From positions 1 to 64,000 of the forward strand of contig JANQQZ010000091.1 of the NCBI GenBank assembly GCA_028284805.1: a DNA stretch of 64,000 nt, read 5' to 3'. Numbering within the stretch: the stretch's first letter is position 1; each line of letters begins with the position of its first letter. Both the position numbers and the translations under genes were made by a program. The notes beneath the pieces are model-generated. The model was not told the DNA's origin. It did no database searches and worked only from the letters and a program-made list of their open reading frames with translations. Positions 1-7,379 of this stretch are shown here, piece after piece. Source of the stretch: Phycisphaerales bacterium (lineage in GTDB: Bacteria > Planctomycetota > Phycisphaerae > Phycisphaerales > UBA1924).

Positions 1-281
1 GTGATCCCGCGTCGCCCGAGCTCCAACGCCAGCTCCCTGTCCAGGGCGATCTCGCGCAGGGCGGTATCGCCTGCCAGCTCGCCGAGAATGGGGAGAAGCT
101 CCCGATCCGGAACCGCCTCGCCCGCGACGATGGCGGCAGGACGCTGTACGGCCGAAACAGCGGGCTCACCGCGTTCAAGCCCCGATGTCGGGTTCCATTC
201 GTCGGAGGCGCAGCCCGGCAGAAACGCAGGGAGCAGGAGCGTCCCCAAGAACAGTGTTCGGCATCTGGGCCCGTCTCGCAT
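1..281 (-). CDS. Lipoprotein, N-terminal part only (SurA-like N-terminus possible)
   Basis: This gene is missing from the ORF track because it runs off the left edge of the window. Reading the minus strand from the ATG at 281 gives 93 codons without a stop. The protein begins with a basic, hydrophobic leader ending in a lipobox (FLPGC, Cys24), so it is probably exported and lipid-anchored. Residues 50-93 (IVAGEAVPDRELLPILGEL...) look like the start of a SurA/PrsA-type chaperone domain, where a V/I-x-G-E-x-V strand opens the fold. That resemblance is weak, and the prolyl isomerase domain, if present, lies outside the window. It is divergent from the zinc-ribbon gene that follows. Confidence 0.6.
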   Translation of the reverse strand, partial: MRDGPRCRTLFLGTLLLPAFLPGCASDEWNPTSGLERGEPAVSAVQRPAAIVAGEAVPDRELLPILGELAGDTALREIALDRELALELGRRGI

Positions 282-427
282 AGACTGGATCAGAGCGCCG
301 GGCGCGAGTGACGTCAAGCCGGGATGTGTGGGCCGGAGCGAACGCCATCGACAACAGACCGCAACAACCCACCCCGATGTCTGGTGCCTCGGGCGATCCC
401 CGACCGGCCCAGGGCGGGGGTGGGGTC

Positions 428-1522
428 ATGGTGCTGTGCACCTATTGCGGGTCGCTTTCGGTGAGCACCAACCGGTGTTCGAACTGCAACGGGCACTTCG
501 ACATGCTCAGCCGCCAGCGCACCCAGAACGCAATGGGCCCGTGGTTCATACGCGACCAGGTCAACCCGTTCCGCCCGGGCTGCTCGTACGACACGCTGCG
601 GCGCATGGTCACGCGCGGCAAGGTCAGGCCCGACACGATCATGCGAGGGCCCACGACGCGCCAATTCTGGAGCTTCGCGCGCAACACGCCAGGCGTTGCC
701 CACCTGCTGGGGGCGTGCCACGCATGCCACGCAGAGGTCGACCCGAATGCCGTTGCCTGCCCGGACTGCAACGCGTCGTTCATCATCGGCAACGACCGGC
801 AGAATCTCGGGCTCGCGCCCTACCAGATGCTTCCAGGGGATTCGGATCCCGCCGCGGTCGCCGACGCGGCCTTCGGTCCGGCCCAGCCCCCGCGCGAGAG
901 CCCGCCCAGCGCGGTGCACGTCTCGGAGCAGCCGGCTCCGGAGCCGGCCGGGATTCCGTCTGGGCAAGCTGTTGCGCCGGAATCGATTCCCGCTCGCCCG
1001 GTCCGTAAACGGTCGATTGGCCCGATGGTCGCCGTCGCAGCATCGGTCGGGTGCGCTGCGATCGCACTCGGGGCCTTGGTGTACATGAACCGGTCCGGGA
1101 GCACGTCCGGGATCGTCGCGGCCGCTGAGCCCTCGCGCGACATCCAGTCCGGTGCGTCGCCCGAGCCGGGCCCTCCGCGTCCGTCGAAGGACGAGACCGA
1201 ACTGCCCGCACGAGAGCCAGAGGTGACACCCGAGCCGATCGATCCGTCCCCGGAGACCTCGGCGATCGAGGCCTCACACACGCCCGATGCGGCGTCCCCA
1301 GCCCCCGAGGTCGAAAAAGAGGTCCGCCCGCCCGCCCCGGCGAGTGAGGAGACCGAGCGGGCGGGTGGGGTCGGACTCATGACGCCCGAGGAGCTGTCCG
1401 AGGCCCGCGCCGAGTGGGCCCGTGCTGGGCGCAATGGGCTTGTCGGAGCCGTCGACCGAAGGCTCCAGCACCTCGAGCTGCGTCGAATGTTTGGAAAAAG
1501 TACGGATACAAGTGCTGACTGA
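428..1522 (+). CDS. Zinc-ribbon / GYF-like domain membrane protein
   Basis: Function is unknown. From the ATG at 428 the protein has 364 residues and opens directly with a four-cysteine zinc ribbon (C4xxC7, C17xxC20). A GYF_2-like segment follows (GPWFIRDQ...PDTIMRG), then a second ribbon (CHACHAE...CPDCNAS), a proline-rich linker, one membrane span near residues 197-220 and a long acidic proline-rich tail. That layout suggests an anchored scaffold with a cytosolic peptide-binding head and an extracytoplasmic tail. The track starts at a GTG at 308, and an ATG lies at 377. I prefer 428 because the ribbon begins there and a G-rich stretch precedes it. The gene is divergent from the lipoprotein at 1-281. 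Confidence 0.7.
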   Translation: MVLCTYCGSLSVSTNRCSNCNGHFDMLSRQRTQNAMGPWFIRDQVNPFRPGCSYDTLRRMVTRGKVRPDTIMRGPTTRQFWSFARNTPGVAHLLGACHACHAEVDPNAVACPDCNASFIIGNDRQNLGLAPYQMLPGDSDPAAVADAAFGPAQPPRESPPSAVHVSEQPAPEPAGIPSGQAVAPESIPARPVRKRSIGPMVAVAASVGCAAIALGALVYMNRSGSTSGIVAAAEPSRDIQSGASPEPGPPRPSKDETELPAREPEVTPEPIDPSPETSAIEASHTPDAASPAPEVEKEVRPPAPASEETERAGGVGLMTPEELSEARAEWARAGRNGLVGAVDRRLQHLELRRMFGKSTDTSAD

Positions 1523-1563
1523 AGGCGTTTCTGGAACTCCGTGGGCGTTCCACACGAAGAATC

Positions 1564-1572
1564 TGGTAGACT
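1564..1572 (+). promoter_or_regulatory. Candidate extended -10 promoter element
   Basis: TGGTAGACT lies about 70 bp upstream of the pseudopilin ATG and fits an extended -10 (TGn followed by a TATAAT-like hexamer). No good -35 is visible. Closely similar TGGTAG-N2-T elements sit upstream of the RidA-like gene and the DUF4139 gene. Confidence 0.35.
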
Positions 1573-1590
1573 CACGTCTGAGAAGATAGG

Positions 1591-1609
1591 GAGACGGGTT
1601 CTCCGTCTC
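1591..1609 (+). other. Perfect 7-bp hairpin in the pseudopilin leader
   Basis: GAGACGG and CCGTCTC flank the 5-nt loop GTTCT, about 34 bp before the pseudopilin start. No T-tract follows, so this is more likely an mRNA leader stem-loop than a terminator for the upstream gene. Its function is unknown. Confidence 0.4.
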
Positions 1610-1642
1610 GCACAGGTCCTTAATCCATTGGAGGTCGTCGCC

Positions 1643-2761
1643 ATGGCGAGGCGTCGTCGCACCGGCTTTACCCTGATCGAGTTGCTCGTGGTCATCGCGA
1701 TCATCGCGCTGCTGATCGGCATTCTGCTTCCCGCGTTGGGCAAGGCCCGCGACACCGCGAAGCTCGCGGTGTGTCTGTCGAACCTGCGCCAGCAGGGCAT
1801 CGCGCACGCCGCCTACGGCGCTGACAACGACAACCTCATCGCGACCTTCCAGGCCAAGCCCGGTCAGCTTCCGCAGCACAGCTCCGAGAACCGCGACCTC
1901 GCCCTGACCATCAAGGGACTGGCTGGGAACCAGACCACTCGCGCTGCTGCCCTTCAGCAGATGATGATCTTCCGGGATCTGTACCCGCGAGCCGATTGGC
2001 CCGACACCGAGATCCAGGGGCACACACCCTTCCCGCTGTACAGTCACATCGTGCTCCAGGCCTACGACGACGGTCGGCTCCCGGATCCCTCGATCATCTG
2101 TCCGAATGACCGCCCGCGCCAGGCGTGGCAGAGCGACGTCGATGAGTTCTTGGATGTCTACATTCCGGGAGACGATGGCTTCAACCCTGCCCCACCGGCG
2201 ACCGCGAACGGGCAAGGGCGTTTTCGCTGGGTCTTTAGCTCGAGCTACCAGATCATTGCCGCAGCACTCTCGAACGATATCGGGGGACCCCCGCCTGCCA
2301 ACAATCCTCCGAATCCGTTCCAGACGTATGAGAAGAGCCAGTCGAACAGGTACGCTGCGGCTGGGGAGCGCGGTGGTACGGCGACGCGCCGCTTCGACGA
2401 GGTGCGTTCACCCGGTTCCAAGGTCCTGCTTCACGAGGCCTATGACCGCCACTCCGACAAGGTCACGATCTACATGGGGTTCGAGAACGCCAGGATCCCC
2501 TCGCTTCTGTTCGATGGCAGCGCCGAGAACCTCGCGGTGAGGGATGCCAACATCGGCTGGCGCCCCAACAACCCGACCTTCCCAACGCCGTCGCACGCAT
2601 TCAATCCCGATCCGGTGTTCGACACCAGCAACACGCCCTTTACCAACCGGCTTCCGTTCCGGTTCGACCAGACGGCATGGGGACTGGAAGGCAACGACAT
2701 CCGCGGTCAGCGGATCACCGACGAGCGGCGTGCACAGGCGTTCCTGGATCGTTTGCCCTGA
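1643..2761 (+). CDS. Pseudopilin-like protein (prepilin N-terminal cleavage/methylation domain)
   Basis: A 372-residue protein of the type IV pilin/type II pseudopilin class that is very numerous in planctomycetes. The N-terminus has a short basic leader, then G-FTLIE, the prepilin peptidase site with the conserved Glu at +5, and a hydrophobic helix ([20 protein letters not shown]). The rest is a large extracytoplasmic domain of about 330 residues. The track begins at 1541, but the ATG at 1643 is preceded by GGAGG with an 8-nt spacer and gives the canonical short leader. No pilus or secretion machinery lies nearby, so it may be assembled by genes elsewhere or act as an anchored surface protein. 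Two relatives sit at 33.5 and 34.7 kb. Confidence 0.85.
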   Translation: MARRRRTGFTLIELLVVIAIIALLIGILLPALGKARDTAKLAVCLSNLRQQGIAHAAYGADNDNLIATFQAKPGQLPQHSSENRDLALTIKGLAGNQTTRAAALQQMMIFRDLYPRADWPDTEIQGHTPFPLYSHIVLQAYDDGRLPDPSIICPNDRPRQAWQSDVDEFLDVYIPGDDGFNPAPPATANGQGRFRWVFSSSYQIIAAALSNDIGGPPPANNPPNPFQTYEKSQSNRYAAAGERGGTATRRFDEVRSPGSKVLLHEAYDRHSDKVTIYMGFENARIPSLLFDGSAENLAVRDANIGWRPNNPTFPTPSHAFNPDPVFDTSNTPFTNRLPFRFDQTAWGLEGNDIRGQRITDERRAQAFLDRLP

Positions 2762-2797
2762 TTCGCTGCACGTCAGCCCTCGGCATATCCTGAGGGC

Positions 2798-3886
2798 ATG
2801 ACACGCGCCTTCAACTTCTCGGCGGGCCCGGGCGTCATCCCTGAGCCCGTGCTTGAGCGGGCCCGCGAGGACCTGTGGGATATCTTCGGCTCCGGCATCG
2901 GTGTGCTCGAGCACAGCCACCGGGGCAAGGAGTTCGATCGGATCCTCGCTGAGGCCGAGGCGGACTGTCGCGCGGTCGGCTCGATACCCGACAGCTACAA
3001 GGTCCTGTTCCTGCAGGGCGGGGCGACGACGCAGGCGTACCAGGTGCCGATGGCGTTCCTTCCCGACGGCGGGACCGCGGACTACTTCCACACGGGCAAG
3101 TGGGCGACCGAGGCGATGCACGAGGCGCGTCGGTACGGGACGGTGCACACCGCCGCGGGCTCGGAGGCGACACGCTTCGACCGGATCCCCGAGGACAGCG
3201 AGGTTCGGTACTCGGAGCGTCCGGTGTACGTGCAGTACACGAGCAACAACACGCTGATGGGCACGCAGTGGCACCGCCTTCCGCCCGCGCCGCCCGGCGA
3301 CGCGTGGTTCGTGTGCGACGCGTCGAGCGACATCTACAGCCGCCCGATCGACGTGACCCGGTTCGGGTTCCTTTACGCGGGCGGGCAGAAGAACCTGGGG
3401 CCCGCGGGGACGGTGCTGGTGCTGGTGCGCGAGGACGTGCTCGATCGCCAGGTGCGCGAGCTGCCCTGGATGCTCGACTACCGCGTGCAGGCGCAACGCG
3501 AGAGCCGGTTCAACACGCCTCCGACGTTCGGCATCTACCTGATGGGGCAGACCTTCAAGTGGATCCTGGGCGAGGGAGGTCTTGAGGCGATGCGGTCCCG
3601 CAACGAGGCCAAGTCGAAGATCGTCTACGATGCGTTGGACGCTTCGGGCTTCTACCGCCCTCACGCCAGGGTGGAGGATCGCTCGCACATGAACATCACG
3701 TTCTTCACGCCCTCGCCTGAGCTCGACGCGAGATTCATCGAGGAGGCCGACGAGGCGGGGCTCAAGAATCTGAAGGGGCACCGCGAGGTCGGCGGGATGC
3801 GCGCGAGCATGTACAACGCGTTCCCGAGAGCCGGTGCCGAGGCGCTGGCCTCGTTCCTGGCGGACTTCGAATCACGCCACGGCTAG
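2798..3886 (+). CDS. serC: Phosphoserine aminotransferase (SerC)
   Basis: Cytosolic PLP enzyme that converts 3-phosphohydroxypyruvate and glutamate to phosphoserine in serine synthesis. It can also act in PLP synthesis. The 362 residues match the family length. NFSAGPGVIP opens the protein, HRGKEF is the phosphate-binding region and FLQGGAT is the cofactor loop. The PLP lysine is K198 in the AGGQKNLGPAG motif. The C-terminal NAFP segment is also conserved. A 6-bp inverted repeat (GCCCTC/GAGGGC) abuts the ATG and may affect initiation. The stop overlaps the stop of the convergent glycosyltransferase within a shared CTAG at 3883-3886. Confidence 0.96.
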   Translation: MTRAFNFSAGPGVIPEPVLERAREDLWDIFGSGIGVLEHSHRGKEFDRILAEAEADCRAVGSIPDSYKVLFLQGGATTQAYQVPMAFLPDGGTADYFHTGKWATEAMHEARRYGTVHTAAGSEATRFDRIPEDSEVRYSERPVYVQYTSNNTLMGTQWHRLPPAPPGDAWFVCDASSDIYSRPIDVTRFGFLYAGGQKNLGPAGTVLVLVREDVLDRQVRELPWMLDYRVQAQRESRFNTPPTFGIYLMGQTFKWILGEGGLEAMRSRNEAKSKIVYDALDASGFYRPHARVEDRSHMNITFFTPSPELDARFIEEADEAGLKNLKGHREVGGMRASMYNAFPRAGAEALASFLADFESRHG

Positions 3887-4893
3887 AGGCGATCGAGCGA
3901 GGCCTGCTCGACCTCGTCCACGCTGATGCGTTCCATCATCGCGCGTCCGCTCTGGTGGTCCTTGTGCGTGAGCGCGTCGCCCGGCTCGGTGTGCTGGATG
4001 ACGTCCGCCTCCCGTCGGTAGGGCCCAACCCGGGCGGTGTCGGTCGGTCCGAAGAGCGCCACGATCGGGCGGGCGAACCCGACCGCGATGTGCAGAGAAG
4101 CGGAGTCGTTGGCGACGACCAGGCGTGACCGCTCGATGACCGCCATGAGTTCGCCCACGGAGGTCCGCCCGACCCGATCGACGACGGGCGTATCGCCTTC
4201 GAGCAGGGGCGTGCACTGGTCGCGCTCGCCCGGTCCGCCCACGACGACGATTGGCCCGAGCCCCCTCTCGTGGAGCCGGGCTGCGAGTTGAGCGAAGCGT
4301 GCAATGGGCCACTGCTTGCCCGGCCAGAGGCTGGTGGGCGCGAGCACGATCGGCCCGTCGCCCAGTTCGGCGTCATTCGCGACACTCTCGCGGGCTTCTG
4401 AGGGCGTGTGCAGCGTGAGGTCGTGCACCACGGGCACCCCCAGAGGGCCGAGCAGCGTGAGCATGCGGTCGACGGTGTGGGGTGAGGCGTTCGCGCAGAC
4501 CCGGTGGGTGAGCGGGAGCCAGCCGCCCTCGCGCGCGTCGCGGTGCCCGACGCGGATCGGAGCACGCGTGAGCCAAGCGGAGACGCCCGAGCGGGCGAGC
4601 CCCTGGGCATCGATCACGATGTCGTATCGGCGGTCGCGGAGCGTGCGTGCGAAGCGACGCAGCGGGTTCGGATCGAGCCGGGTAAGAGCGCGCGAGATGC
4701 CCCGGCGGTCGAAGGGCACAGCACGCGACACCGCTGGGTGCGAACGGACCGCGTCGGCAAAGGGCGCGTTGACGAGCCAGTCGATCTCGGAGTCGGGCCA
4801 GTGGGCCTTCAGGCTCGCGGCGATCGGCACGCTTCGGCAGACATCGCCCAGCGCGCTCGGACGGATGATCAGGATGCGCTCCGGGGCCCTCAC
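3883..4893 (-). CDS. Glycosyltransferase family 9 (heptosyltransferase-like)
   Basis: GT9 enzymes transfer heptose or related sugars to the lipopolysaccharide core at the inner face of the membrane. The 336-residue protein has the family start (RILIIRPSALGDV), an SxxxSLWPGKQWP loop and the sugar-nucleotide signature VANDSASLHIAVGFARPIVALFGPTD near the C-terminus. The track starts at 4956, which would overlap the QueD-like gene. I chose the GTG at 4893, right before APERILIIRP, where family members begin. It follows the QueD-like gene by 20 bp on the same strand and may be co-transcribed. The donor and acceptor cannot be told from sequence alone. Confidence 0.87.
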   Translation of the reverse strand: MRAPERILIIRPSALGDVCRSVPIAASLKAHWPDSEIDWLVNAPFADAVRSHPAVSRAVPFDRRGISRALTRLDPNPLRRFARTLRDRRYDIVIDAQGLARSGVSAWLTRAPIRVGHRDAREGGWLPLTHRVCANASPHTVDRMLTLLGPLGVPVVHDLTLHTPSEARESVANDAELGDGPIVLAPTSLWPGKQWPIARFAQLAARLHERGLGPIVVVGGPGERDQCTPLLEGDTPVVDRVGRTSVGELMAVIERSRLVVANDSASLHIAVGFARPIVALFGPTDTARVGPYRREADVIQHTEPGDALTHKDHQSGRAMMERISVDEVEQASLDRL

Positions 4894-4913
4894 GTCCGCA
4901 GGGTACGGCGGGC

Positions 4914-5711
4914 TCAGCCCGCTGGGTACGTGCAGCGGGTGCGATCGGTCTCCCACACCGTGACCGTGCGGAGCTTGGCACCCTCGCGTTCGACCGCGGG
5001 CCCGAGGATGCCGTGGATGACACGCGCGATGTTTTCGACGCTGGGGATGACACCCTGCTCGCCAAACTCGGTCGTGTCGAGGTTCAGATGGGTGTGGTCG
5101 AAGCGCTCGATGACGAGTTCGTGGCAGAGCCGCTCGAGTTGCCCCAGCCCGAAGGGCGGTGCGCCGTCAGAGACGCGGACCGCAACCGCGGGCTCGACGC
5201 GGTAGTTGTGCCCGTGCCCGGACGGGTTGTTGCACTTGCCGAAGACGCGTCGGTTCTCTTCGTCGCTGAGTTCGGGCGCGTGCAGGCGGTGCGCGGCGCA
5301 GAAGTCAAACTGCTGACGGATCACCACGTGCTCGGCGTCGTTCATGGCGTGTTCCAGACTGAAGTATGGGGACAGCACCCAGCGCACCCGGCTGACGGGC
5401 ACGGGCATCCGTTCCGCGACGGCGTTCGCCAGGTCGGGGAGCATTTCGATCGGCGATCCGTGTGGAGACTCGGCGTGCAAGCGGTGCACGGCCCGGACCG
5501 CCGACGACCGTGTGGCGACATCGATGTCCTTGATATTGATCAGGTACCCGGTCGCCGGGTCGGGTTCGCCCAGACAGGAGACCTCGAGCTCGTAGAACGC
5601 GCTGAGCCCCGCCATCGGTGGGGTGCCGCCGAAGCCGTTCCGCGGGCCTTCTGGCGGGTGCTGCGCCGCGCCCCCGGCCGCGAATCGGATCGTGCGGGTG
5701 AGTTCTACCAT
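4914..5711 (-). CDS. 6-pyruvoyl tetrahydropterin synthase / QueD-like protein, two T-fold halves
   Basis: The QueD/PTPS family converts dihydroneopterin triphosphate into carboxytetrahydropterin (queuosine route) or pyruvoyl-tetrahydropterin. The protein has 265 residues, about twice the usual 120-140. The C-terminal half carries the family motifs: FDFCAAHRLH (zinc histidine), CNNPSGHGHNY (catalytic Cys plus two zinc histidines), the conserved NLD segment and a late catalytic-type Glu. The N-terminal half resembles the fold but lacks the zinc histidines, so it is probably structural. The start is the ATG at 5711 (MVELTRTIRF); the track's 5777 start would cross into the divergent glutathione peroxidase leader. 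Tandem PTPS proteins occur in planctomycetes and cyanobacteria. Confidence 0.85.
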   Translation of the reverse strand: MVELTRTIRFAAGGAAQHPPEGPRNGFGGTPPMAGLSAFYELEVSCLGEPDPATGYLINIKDIDVATRSSAVRAVHRLHAESPHGSPIEMLPDLANAVAERMPVPVSRVRWVLSPYFSLEHAMNDAEHVVIRQQFDFCAAHRLHAPELSDEENRRVFGKCNNPSGHGHNYRVEPAVAVRVSDGAPPFGLGQLERLCHELVIERFDHTHLNLDTTEFGEQGVIPSVENIARVIHGILGPAVEREGAKLRTVTVWETDRTRCTYPAG

Positions 5712-5763
5712 CGGATCATCGTACGGCGATGACGCCGGCGTCGATTCACCTGGAGGCCGACCG

Positions 5764-6327
5764 ATGTTCTCAAGCACACTCGTTACGATCGCCGCGGCCT
5801 CCGCGGCACTGAGCGGAGACCCGATGGTGCTCGATCATGAGGCAACCCTGAGCGACGGCAGCACAGTCCGGCTCGATGAGGCGTACGCCGGGAAGGTCGT
5901 GCTGATCGTGAACACCGCGAGCCGCTGCGGCTTCACGCGTCAGTACGAGGGTCTCCAGGAGCTCCACGAGACCTACCGCGATGATGGCCTCGTGGTTCTC
6001 GCGTTCCCCTGCAACGACTTCGGAGGGCAGGAGCCGGGCACTGTGGACGAGATCGTCGAGTTCTGCAGCACGACCTACGCGGTCGACTTCCCGATCTTCG
6101 ACAAGGTGCGTGTGCTGGGCGACGAGGCCCACCCCCTGTATCTGGATCTGCGTTCTCAGCCCGATCCGATCGGAGGCCCGCCCAAATGGAACTTCACGAA
6201 GTTTTTACTTAGCCGTGACGGAGCCGTGATTTCCCGGTTCGAGCCCACGGACGAGCCCATGGGCGACGACATCCGTGAGGCGGTGGAGGCGGCCCTGGGC
6301 ACCGCGGCCCCGGACAGCGGGGGCTAA
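5764..6327 (+). CDS. Glutathione peroxidase family thiol peroxidase
   Basis: Reduces hydroperoxides with thiols, in bacteria often thioredoxin rather than glutathione. The 187-residue protein has all family motifs: NTASRCGFT with the peroxidatic Cys55, FPCNDFGGQEPG with Gln89, and KWNFTKFL with Trp142 and Asn143. Cys83 in FPCN is also at a conserved position. The first 18 residues are hydrophobic (VTIAAASAALSG), suggesting export, though the leader has few basic residues. The start at 5764 is backed by GGAGG with a 7-nt spacer; the longer ORF from 5623 would overlap the divergent QueD-like gene. It lies 66 bp before pstS. Confidence 0.92.
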   Translation: MFSSTLVTIAAASAALSGDPMVLDHEATLSDGSTVRLDEAYAGKVVLIVNTASRCGFTRQYEGLQELHETYRDDGLVVLAFPCNDFGGQEPGTVDEIVEFCSTTYAVDFPIFDKVRVLGDEAHPLYLDLRSQPDPIGGPPKWNFTKFLLSRDGAVISRFEPTDEPMGDDIREAVEAALGTAAPDSGG

Positions 6328-6393
6328 GCTGTCGCCCCCAGATCGAGCGAGTGCATCGACAGGGGCAGACGCTGTGCGCGGGAGAGAAATCAG

Positions 6394-7365
6394 ATGCTGA
6401 GCAGGCTTGTGGGTGGACTGGTCGTGTGTGTGATGGCTCTTGGCGCGGCCGGCGCGGAACCGGACACCGAGCTGATCGATCCGGCGCTGCCGAGCTACCA
6501 GCCGACCCAGGGGGTTTCGGGCTCGGTCAAGAGCGTCGGCTCGGACACCATGAACAATCTGATGACGTTCTGGGCGGAGCTGCTTCAGCGGTACTACCCG
6601 GGTGTGTCGGTCGAGGTCACGGGCAAGGGGTCGTCCACGGCGCCTCCTGCTCTGACCGAGGGGCAGGCGAGCTTCGGGCCGATGAGCCGCCAGATGAAGT
6701 CCAAGGAGATCGACGCGTTCGAGGCCGAGTGGGGTTACAAGCCCACGCTCCTTCGGACTGGCATCGACTGCCTCGCGATTTTCGTCCACAAGGACTGCCC
6801 GCTCGATGCGATCACGGTCGACCAGGTGCGTCTGGTGTTCTCTGTCGACGGGCCCGCCATGACCTGGGGCGACCTCGGGGTTGAGGATCCGGCGTATGCG
6901 TTCCAGCCCGTCGTGCTCTACGGGCGGAACTCGGCCTCGGGCACCTATGGGTACTTCAAGCAGCTCGCCCTCGCCGACGCGGACTACAAGCCGAGCGTCA
7001 AGGAGCAGCCCGGGTCGTCGTCGGTGGTGCAGGCCGTCGGGTCCGATCGCTTTGCGATGGGATACTCGGGGCTGGGCTTCCGGACACAGGAGGTCAAGCC
7101 TCTGGTGATCATCGATGCCTACGGGGATGCTGCGGCACCCAACGCAGAGAACGCCTTCAACGGCGCATACCCGTTCGCCCGGTTTCTATACGTGTACATC
7201 AACAAGGATCCCAACCGAGCGCTCGATCCGCTGCGTGAGCAGTTCGTGCGTCTGATCTTCTCGCGCGAGGGGCAGGAGTCCGTGCTCAAGGACGGGTACT
7301 TCCCGATCACGGCCGAGATCGCGCGCCAGCAGCTCAGCAACCTGGGTCTCGAGACCGATTTCTAA
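6394..7365 (+). CDS. pstS: Phosphate ABC transporter substrate-binding protein PstS
   Basis: Binds phosphate outside the inner membrane and delivers it to PstCA. It has 323 residues and a signal peptide (LVGGLVVCVMALGAAGA). SVKSVGSDTMNNL is the first phosphate loop, GSSTAPPALTEG the second, and GRNSASGTYGYF carries the conserved Arg and Ser ligands. GGGAGAG-like Shine-Dalgarno sequence precedes the ATG. It is the first gene of pstSCAB. No phoU or phoBR is in the window. The 66-bp upstream gap contains an inverted CTGTCG...CGACAG pair but not a direct-repeat Pho box. Confidence 0.93.
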   Translation: MLSRLVGGLVVCVMALGAAGAEPDTELIDPALPSYQPTQGVSGSVKSVGSDTMNNLMTFWAELLQRYYPGVSVEVTGKGSSTAPPALTEGQASFGPMSRQMKSKEIDAFEAEWGYKPTLLRTGIDCLAIFVHKDCPLDAITVDQVRLVFSVDGPAMTWGDLGVEDPAYAFQPVVLYGRNSASGTYGYFKQLALADADYKPSVKEQPGSSSVVQAVGSDRFAMGYSGLGFRTQEVKPLVIIDAYGDAAAPNAENAFNGAYPFARFLYVYINKDPNRALDPLREQFVRLIFSREGQESVLKDGYFPITAEIARQQLSNLGLETDF

Positions 7366-7379
7366 GTCAGGGCGACTGC

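Noticed and set aside
1-1008. 335-residue plus-strand ORF at the window start
   Set aside because: It is Arg/Pro/Ala-rich with no recognisable motifs and covers the minus-strand lipoprotein start and the zinc-ribbon gene in other frames. It is a GC-rich shadow.
6328-6393. Pho box before pstS
   Set aside because: A single CTGTCG and an inverted CGACAG occur, but not the direct CTGTCAT repeat spaced at 11 bp that PhoB binds.
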